Below the pieces are notes generated by a model. That model made no database searches and was not told where the DNA came from. It saw only the letters and a list, made by a program, of their open reading frames with translations. This document shows, one piece after another, positions 6,101-10,125 of a stretch of DNA of 10,125 bases. How positions within the stretch are numbered: position 1 is the stretch's first letter; each line of letters starts with the position of its first letter. This DNA comes from Pseudoflavonifractor intestinihominis (GTDB lineage Bacteria > Bacillota > Clostridia > Oscillospirales > Oscillospiraceae). The position numbers and the translations under genes were made by a program. Location of the stretch: positions 1 through 10,125 of the forward strand of contig NZ_JBBMFK010000046.1 in NCBI RefSeq assembly GCF_040096055.1, given 5' to 3'.

Positions 6101-9100
6101 GGAGAGCTTCAGCCTCTGGGCTCGGCCGCATTGGAGGTATCTCCAGCCGCCATGGCTCTGCTGGAACGAACCTCTCTAAGTAAAATCATTGTTACCGGCA
6201 AGGCAATGGCCAATAGCCAGATTATCCTCTATGACAATGGGGAGAAGATGGCGGAGACCACCGCCAATGCGGCGGGCTCTTGGTCCTGTGAGATGCCTTT
6301 GGCCCAGCCGCTCTATGACTACTCCTATCATTTTATCCAAGCCGAGGTGCGCCGGGACGACATTGAACCCATCCGCACCGACGAGGTGATGGTAACTTAC
6401 GACGCCTCCTCCGCAAACCTGTCTGCCATCACCATGTATAATCTGAACCACATTACTGGCGAAACCGCCACCGTGCTGGACTTTACGCAGCTGGAAACCG
6501 TCAAGCCATTCTACTATTATTGGCCTGACCATATGAACTACACCTTCCAGGTGGAGTTTGACTCCCATGCGGACCAGTTGGAGGAGGTCACCGTGGTTAC
6601 ATGGGGGGTTAACGGGGAAACGATTCGTATCCCGGCCAGTTATGACAGCGAAACTGGAACCTGGATCGCCTCCTACGAGTTTACGGAGTACAATACCCCA
6701 GTCTCGGTGGGCGCAGAGTATGAAGACGGTACCGGCCTGGCTTTGGAGGTCAGTCCGTCCGCGTTCCTTGACTCCGCCCAGCAGTTCGACCAAGCCGTGG
6801 AACAGGCGGCGGATCGGATAGACACCGTTTACGCAGAAGAAACAGACAGCCGGCAGACGGAGGAGAATACCCTGATTTACCGCTTCAAAGAGGTAGGTGA
6901 GGATGGAAATAGTCTGACCATGGATCTTCTGCTCCCGGGGGCGGAGGAGCAAGTCCTGTGCCAGTATACCATTGCCCAGACCAAGGACAGTCGGACCGGA
7001 GAGGAACTGGAAGCGAACGGTTACAATTTCCTGCCGGACGAAAATGTGTATATTAAATTCACCCTAGACGGGTCACAAATGCGCACGGAATATGTGGATG
7101 TGAGCGCGGGCAGCTGCCTTAGCGAAGTTTATCTTCTGGGCGGCGAACAACCTGTCCAGTCTAGAATGGCGGCAGCCCGCACGGGCCTGGACATCGAATT
7201 GCCTGAGGAAGTCCCGGAAAACGGCTGGGAACTTTATGAAATGTTTGCCGACATCGTGATTGGTAAACTCAGCGATGTCCCGGTCTATGGTAAGTTTGCC
7301 TCTGCCACCCAGGACATTATCCAGACCGCAAGCCAGCAATATAACTGGCGGCGAGAGCTTAATGGCAATTATGAAGCCCTCAACGACTATCTGAACAGCG
7401 TGGAACAGGCGTTGAATGCCTCCTGCCCTGACGGTAGCCGGAAGCTGAACCCAGCTTTGGCGGAGTCCCTGTTCCAGACTTTCTTCAACCTGCGTGCGGA
7501 GATCGACGCCTATCGGGAGAACGGCCTACTAATGATCAATGCCAGCTTGGGATTGCCGGTGATCCAGAAGGTCGTCACTGACATCATCCACGACACGATC
7601 TCGGACATCGGCTTTGGGGATTTGGACCAGTGGCTGGATGATTATTACAGCGACGCCATCGAAGGCGCCCAGGAGCACAAGGACAGGATCAAGGAGCTGC
7701 TGGGCGAGCGCTGGAAGCTGGAGGGCGCCATGGCCGAGGTGGAGGAGTTGCTGGATACCGGCAACTTCACCGATTACATCACCGATAAAGTGCTGAGCAG
7801 TTTTATCACCGAGTCGGCGGACGGAGACATCATTGATGTACATTTTGGCACCTGGAGCGTTAAATTTTATACGGAGCAGGGCGTGGAGAATTACCTCAAC
7901 ACCGGCTTCCAGGAATACTATGAGCGAATCCAGGATCTGTCTCTGGCCATCGTTCGAAACTATGTTGACTGTCCTGATGACGAAGATGACCCGGACACCG
8001 ATCCTGATCCGGACCCAGATCCCGATCCTGACCCCGATCCCGACCCCAATCCAGACCCTGACCCGGACCCCAAACCCGACTTTCAGCCTGACGATGGGTT
8101 CTTTGAGGACGGCAAAGATATTCCCAAGCGGGATCTCGTTCCCGGTCACGATCCCTCCGGCTATGTCTATGAGGCGGTGCCCTCCAACCGGCTGGAAGGA
8201 GTAACAGCCACTGTCTATTATCAGGACGGCAACAAGATGATGGAGTGGGATGCAGAGAACTACGACCAGCTCAATCCCCAGATTACCGGCGCAGACGGGG
8301 GATACGCCTGGTTTGTCCCAGAGGGGCAGTGGAAGGTGACATTCTCAAAGGATGGCTATCAACCTGCTGACAGCAGCGATGTCCCCGCGGCAGCCGCCAA
8401 TGAAGAAAATACCGGCTGGCTCCCGGTCCCGCCGCCCCAGTTCAATGTGGATGTAGGGATGATTTCTCTTGCATCACCAGAGGTAGAACAGGCAATTGCC
8501 TATCATGACCGGATGGAAATTACGTTCAGCCAGTACATGGACATCGCCAGCGTACAAGCCGCAGTCTCCCTCAGCCACGGCAACGAAACGGTGGGCATCA
8601 CGGTGGAACCGCTGGACGCGGAATACAATCTGGAAGAGACAGAACAGTACGCAACCCGGTTTGCCGTGACTCCGGAGGACGGAATCTGTACCGGCACGCT
8701 GATGGTCGCGGGCAGTGCTGAGAATTATGCGGGCACGGCCTTGGGCGTTGGAACTGAAACCACGTTTACAGAGCCGGTTCAGCGCCCCACCGGGATCGTG
8801 ATGAACGGGCAGTCCAATCTCGTTTATCAGGAGTCCGGGACCCTCACCCTGACCCTCCAGCCGGGTGTGACCGGAAAGACCCTGACGGTAGAAAATCTGA
8901 CGCCCAGCCTACTGGATGTGTCTGCGGAAACGGTCACAACCGGAACGGACGGAAGCGCCTCGGTCACCATCCGCGGCAAACTGCCCGGAGAGGCTATGGT
9001 GCGGGTCACCGAGCCGGTTTCCGGCTTGACGGAGTCCTTTGTGATTTCCGTGGTCAGGACGGCGGCGGAGTTGCCGGAGGATCCCGAGCAGCCCGAGGCG

Positions 9101-10042
9101 GAAAAACCCGCTGTGGTAACCGCCGCGCTGGCGGATGGGACACCCGTGACTTCCGGCATGACGTTGGAGAGCGGCGCGCAGGTCTTCCTGACTACCGCCA
9201 CCCAAGGGGCGGAGATCCGCTATACGCTGAATGACACTTGCCCCTGTACGGAAGAGGCGCTGACTTACGCCAGCCCCATTACTTTGACAGAGGACACGGT
9301 GCTTCGGGCCGCAGCCCTGCTGGACGGCGTGTACAGCGATACCATCCGCCTGGAGCTGACCGTCCAAGCGGCGGAGCCGGAAGACCCTGATGATTCTGAC
9401 GATTCCGGAAGCGGAGGCGGTGGAGGCGGATCTTCCAGCACTGGTGGCGGTAGCACGACGGCCCCGGAGGATGAGCCTTCTCAGGATTCCATGCCCTTTA
9501 TAGATGTGGATGAAAACGACTGGTTCTACGACGCGGTGGCATACGCCTATGAGAACAGCCTTATGGCCGGAACCAGCGGAACCACATTCAGTCCCGATCT
9601 CACTACCACCCGTGCTATGATCGTCACCATTCTCTACCGGCTGGAGGACACTCCCATTGTTTCCGGCGGGTCCGACTTCACCGATGTGGAGATCGGTCAG
9701 TGGTACAGCGACGCCATTGCCTGGGCAGCAGCCAACAACATTGTGGGCGGTTACGGCAACGGCCTGTTCGGGCCTGACGACCCAATCACGCGGGAACAGC
9801 TTGCCGCGATCCTCTATCGCTATGCCCAGTATAAGGGCTATGATACGGCTGCAAGCGCTGATCTGTCTCGGTATACTGACCTTGGACAGCTCAGCGAATG
9901 GGCGCAGGAGGCCGTGGCATGGGCTAACAGCGAAGGCATTATCAGCGGTACCAGCGCAGTTACATTGGCTCCTAAGGACAGCGCAACCCGTGCGCAGGTA
10001 GCGGCGATGATAATGCGCTTCTGCGAGAATATAACACCGTAA
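3167..10042 (+). CDS. Giant BspA-like LRR surface protein with SLH anchor, 2291 aa
   Basis: This is a predicted secreted cell-wall protein for adhesion or polymer binding. A signal peptide (basic MMHTRIRTRI, hydrophobic core, AFA at 28-30) leads it. Residues about 79-486 hold roughly 14 BspA/Treponema-type leucine-rich repeats (units such as IGDSAFAGTGLTAVAVPEGV), closed by the usual StAYDWAVENGYQFV cap. Next come a beta domain (490-575), a carboxypeptidase-regulatory-like domain (about 580-650, GQVQDQDGNPLPGAQVTATL) and further beta-rich sequence with an Ig-like unit at 1005-1075. A helical block of no family I know fills 1353-1600. A DP-repeat stalk (1604-1640) follows, then a peptidase-regulatory-like domain (1663-1738), beta domains (1762-1868 and 1873-1962), a chitobiase-C-terminal-like domain (1980-2068) and a Gly/Ser linker. 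Three SLH domains end it (2111-2158, 2171-2225, 2236-2289); TTRAM, ITREQ and ATRAQ stand at the usual ITRAE position, so anchoring is probably to a secondary wall polymer. No enzymatic motif is seen. The ligand is unknown. The frame is intact throughout. Confidence 0.93.
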   Translation: MMHTRIRTRIISTLLSAAMCLSMFPAQAFAATVEAKLQVEAETQSPIAVLGGDAETVEDASEAAEQVREPAAQPRRVSYTPEGAAYTLNFDETTGTIQGFTAQEGFDGHLVIPETIEGHEVTSIGYSAFYTNSYDHRNQLLTVDLPETVTALEESAFSNCYNLTAVTGGENISEVGKFAFNNCSKLSTVPSFEQVTSLGDRVFCYTALTSFHVPAGLTTVPDSTFDGCEALTEITFENQITAIGDSAFAGTGLTAVAVPEGVTTLGDGAFEDCEALESVTLPSTLTSMGEKAFSGCSALKAVSIPGSLSAIPEQAFFDCASLSSVTLGEGVASIGTRAFGNCTSLTSINFPATLTSLYGRAFENCGFTSIHVPATVKQYYTVDGYGYTFDNCDSLVSAVVGSPVIPTCMFTSCDALKEVELLDSVTGIGYAAFQYCYQLSNITFYNSATEIYDGTLVSARPTVHGYENSTAYDWAVENGYQFVDLNAVPTRTLSARVLTPEGETLTDGFTVNWYEAGGTTPAGTGAVLSGAAAEADYVCEVLLGGELLEQYEQPARQTVPAGAEDAAITFTLTQREQTPVVSVSGQVQDQDGNPLPGAQVTATLADGETQSAQTGTDGSFALAELPAQSVRLQVRLDGYYSKTLVLPLADAAETGEYQVAAVTLYETVSDRIELSLTLRHAAGQGESAREESLSALGSLQISLSSGGTGIAGEDYEVQGTTVVFQPDVVTAGQEITVTVSDPGGELLGTADQVILNSDRMGSASLTLVEKGGFRLGSLSLPGASNVLVFDSTGAFRAIYTARTGLTSAPMDVGTYTLVLIQDTPMLQNVPALGLLEQLGLAAGTDYAQVSVSIQDGVLTDVGPVSVPALAEDAFSYLNSGSLSVNTTTPSQGTLVLFTARFDLADGYTAQEVQIHLPDGMSLAEGITLDNAVCTYSLHEEENLLIVPTAGRTSGVIRGYLTAESTGTSSAAAYVRLSGGELQPLGSAALEVSPAAMALLERTSLSKIIVTGKAMANSQIILYDNGEKMAETTANAAGSWSCEMPLAQPLYDYSYHFIQAEVRRDDIEPIRTDEVMVTYDASSANLSAITMYNLNHITGETATVLDFTQLETVKPFYYYWPDHMNYTFQVEFDSHADQLEEVTVVTWGVNGETIRIPASYDSETGTWIASYEFTEYNTPVSVGAEYEDGTGLALEVSPSAFLDSAQQFDQAVEQAADRIDTVYAEETDSRQTEENTLIYRFKEVGEDGNSLTMDLLLPGAEEQVLCQYTIAQTKDSRTGEELEANGYNFLPDENVYIKFTLDGSQMRTEYVDVSAGSCLSEVYLLGGEQPVQSRMAAARTGLDIELPEEVPENGWELYEMFADIVIGKLSDVPVYGKFASATQDIIQTASQQYNWRRELNGNYEALNDYLNSVEQALNASCPDGSRKLNPALAESLFQTFFNLRAEIDAYRENGLLMINASLGLPVIQKVVTDIIHDTISDIGFGDLDQWLDDYYSDAIEGAQEHKDRIKELLGERWKLEGAMAEVEELLDTGNFTDYITDKVLSSFITESADGDIIDVHFGTWSVKFYTEQGVENYLNTGFQEYYERIQDLSLAIVRNYVDCPDDEDDPDTDPDPDPDPDPDPDPDPNPDPDPDPKPDFQPDDGFFEDGKDIPKRDLVPGHDPSGYVYEAVPSNRLEGVTATVYYQDGNKMMEWDAENYDQLNPQITGADGGYAWFVPEGQWKVTFSKDGYQPADSSDVPAAAANEENTGWLPVPPPQFNVDVGMISLASPEVEQAIAYHDRMEITFSQYMDIASVQAAVSLSHGNETVGITVEPLDAEYNLEETEQYATRFAVTPEDGICTGTLMVAGSAENYAGTALGVGTETTFTEPVQRPTGIVMNGQSNLVYQESGTLTLTLQPGVTGKTLTVENLTPSLLDVSAETVTTGTDGSASVTIRGKLPGEAMVRVTEPVSGLTESFVISVVRTAAELPEDPEQPEAEKPAVVTAALADGTPVTSGMTLESGAQVFLTTATQGAEIRYTLNDTCPCTEEALTYASPITLTEDTVLRAAALLDGVYSDTIRLELTVQAAEPEDPDDSDDSGSGGGGGGSSSTGGGSTTAPEDEPSQDSMPFIDVDENDWFYDAVAYAYENSLMAGTSGTTFSPDLTTTRAMIVTILYRLEDTPIVSGGSDFTDVEIGQWYSDAIAWAAANNIVGGYGNGLFGPDDPITREQLAAILYRYAQYKGYDTAASADLSRYTDLGQLSEWAQEAVAWANSEGIISGTSAVTLAPKDSATRAQVAAMIMRFCENITP
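7976..8080 (+). repeat. Asp-Pro repeat tract (stalk) inside the surface protein
   Basis: Near-tandem GAYCCN hexamers encode alternating Asp and Pro with occasional Thr, Asn and Lys (residues about 1604-1638). Such tracts form stiff, acidic, extended linkers in Gram-positive surface proteins. Synonymous third bases vary, so the protein pattern is kept better than the DNA pattern. The tract is a likely place for length variation between strains. Confidence 0.85.
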
Positions 10043-10073
10043 CCCTGCAAGCATCAAAATCCCTTGACAACAA

Positions 10074-10115
10074 GGGCGCACTTCTATACAGGGGCAAGCC
10101 CTGTATCGTGCGCTC
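10074..10115. repeat. Long interrupted hairpin after the surface-protein gene
   Basis: GCGCAC (10076-10081) pairs with GTGCGC (10108-10113), and ATACAGGG (10086-10093) pairs with CCCTGTAT (10099-10106). The inner loop is GCAAG and there is an asymmetric bulge (TTCT against C). G10074-G10075 can add a G-C and a G-T pair at the base. It begins about 32 bases after the stop, so it could help end the transcript, but no T-run follows before the window ends. It could equally be an element-specific palindrome. Confidence 0.6.
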
Positions 10116-10125
10116 TGCGAGGCAG

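Noticed and set aside
7976..8080. Repeat tract as a CRISPR or other DNA repeat array
   Set aside because: The units are 6 bases, in frame and without spacers; it is a coding Asp-Pro stalk.
9960..10042. Sortase signal at the end of the surface protein
   Set aside because: There is no LPxTG-like motif, hydrophobic segment or basic tail; the protein ends in SLH domains.
8909..10081. Reverse-strand 390-codon open frame opposite the SLH domains
   Set aside because: The opposite strand encodes unmistakable SLH domains; this frame lacks recognisable protein patterns and is a shadow.

Overview
The window looks like DNA from a gut-type member of the Clostridia (Firmicutes), most likely a GC-rich Oscillospirales-like lineage. 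The reasons are the strong AGGAGG-type ribosome binding sites, a signal peptide with an AFA cleavage site, and a giant BspA-like leucine-rich-repeat protein ending in three S-layer homology (SLH) domains. The species cannot be named from the sequence alone.

Layout. (1) Positions 1-456 hold no well-supported gene. There is a short open frame running in from the left edge and several inverted repeats, including a perfect 13-bp hairpin that can compete with a second pairing. (2) Positions 457-690 encode a 77-residue helix-turn-helix-like protein with a perfect Shine-Dalgarno. (3) Positions 788-2903 form one clean transcription unit: an extended -10 promoter (TGCTATAAT), a 7-transmembrane histidine kinase (start GTG 828), a response regulator joined to it by a 4-base ATGA overlap, and a strong intrinsic terminator. 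(4) Positions 3167-10042 encode one 2291-residue secreted surface protein: signal peptide, about 14 BspA-type leucine-rich repeats, several Ig-like or carboxypeptidase-regulatory-like domains, an unassigned helical block, an Asp-Pro stalk, more beta domains, a chitobiase-C-terminal-like domain, a Gly/Ser linker and three SLH domains. (5) Positions 10043-10125 carry a long hairpin and an open frame with no start codon.

How the parts may work together. The kinase and regulator form a complete phosphorelay. The surface protein lies just downstream with its own ribosome binding site and a candidate promoter, beyond the terminator. The simplest inference is that the two-component system controls the adhesin or another envelope function, but nothing in the sequence proves this. 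From memory, the two flanks resemble backbone segments of clostridial integrative conjugative elements. If so, the two-component system and surface protein would be cargo inserted between backbone parts. That is an inference needing database comparison; no relaxase, integrase, transposase or att site is visible here.
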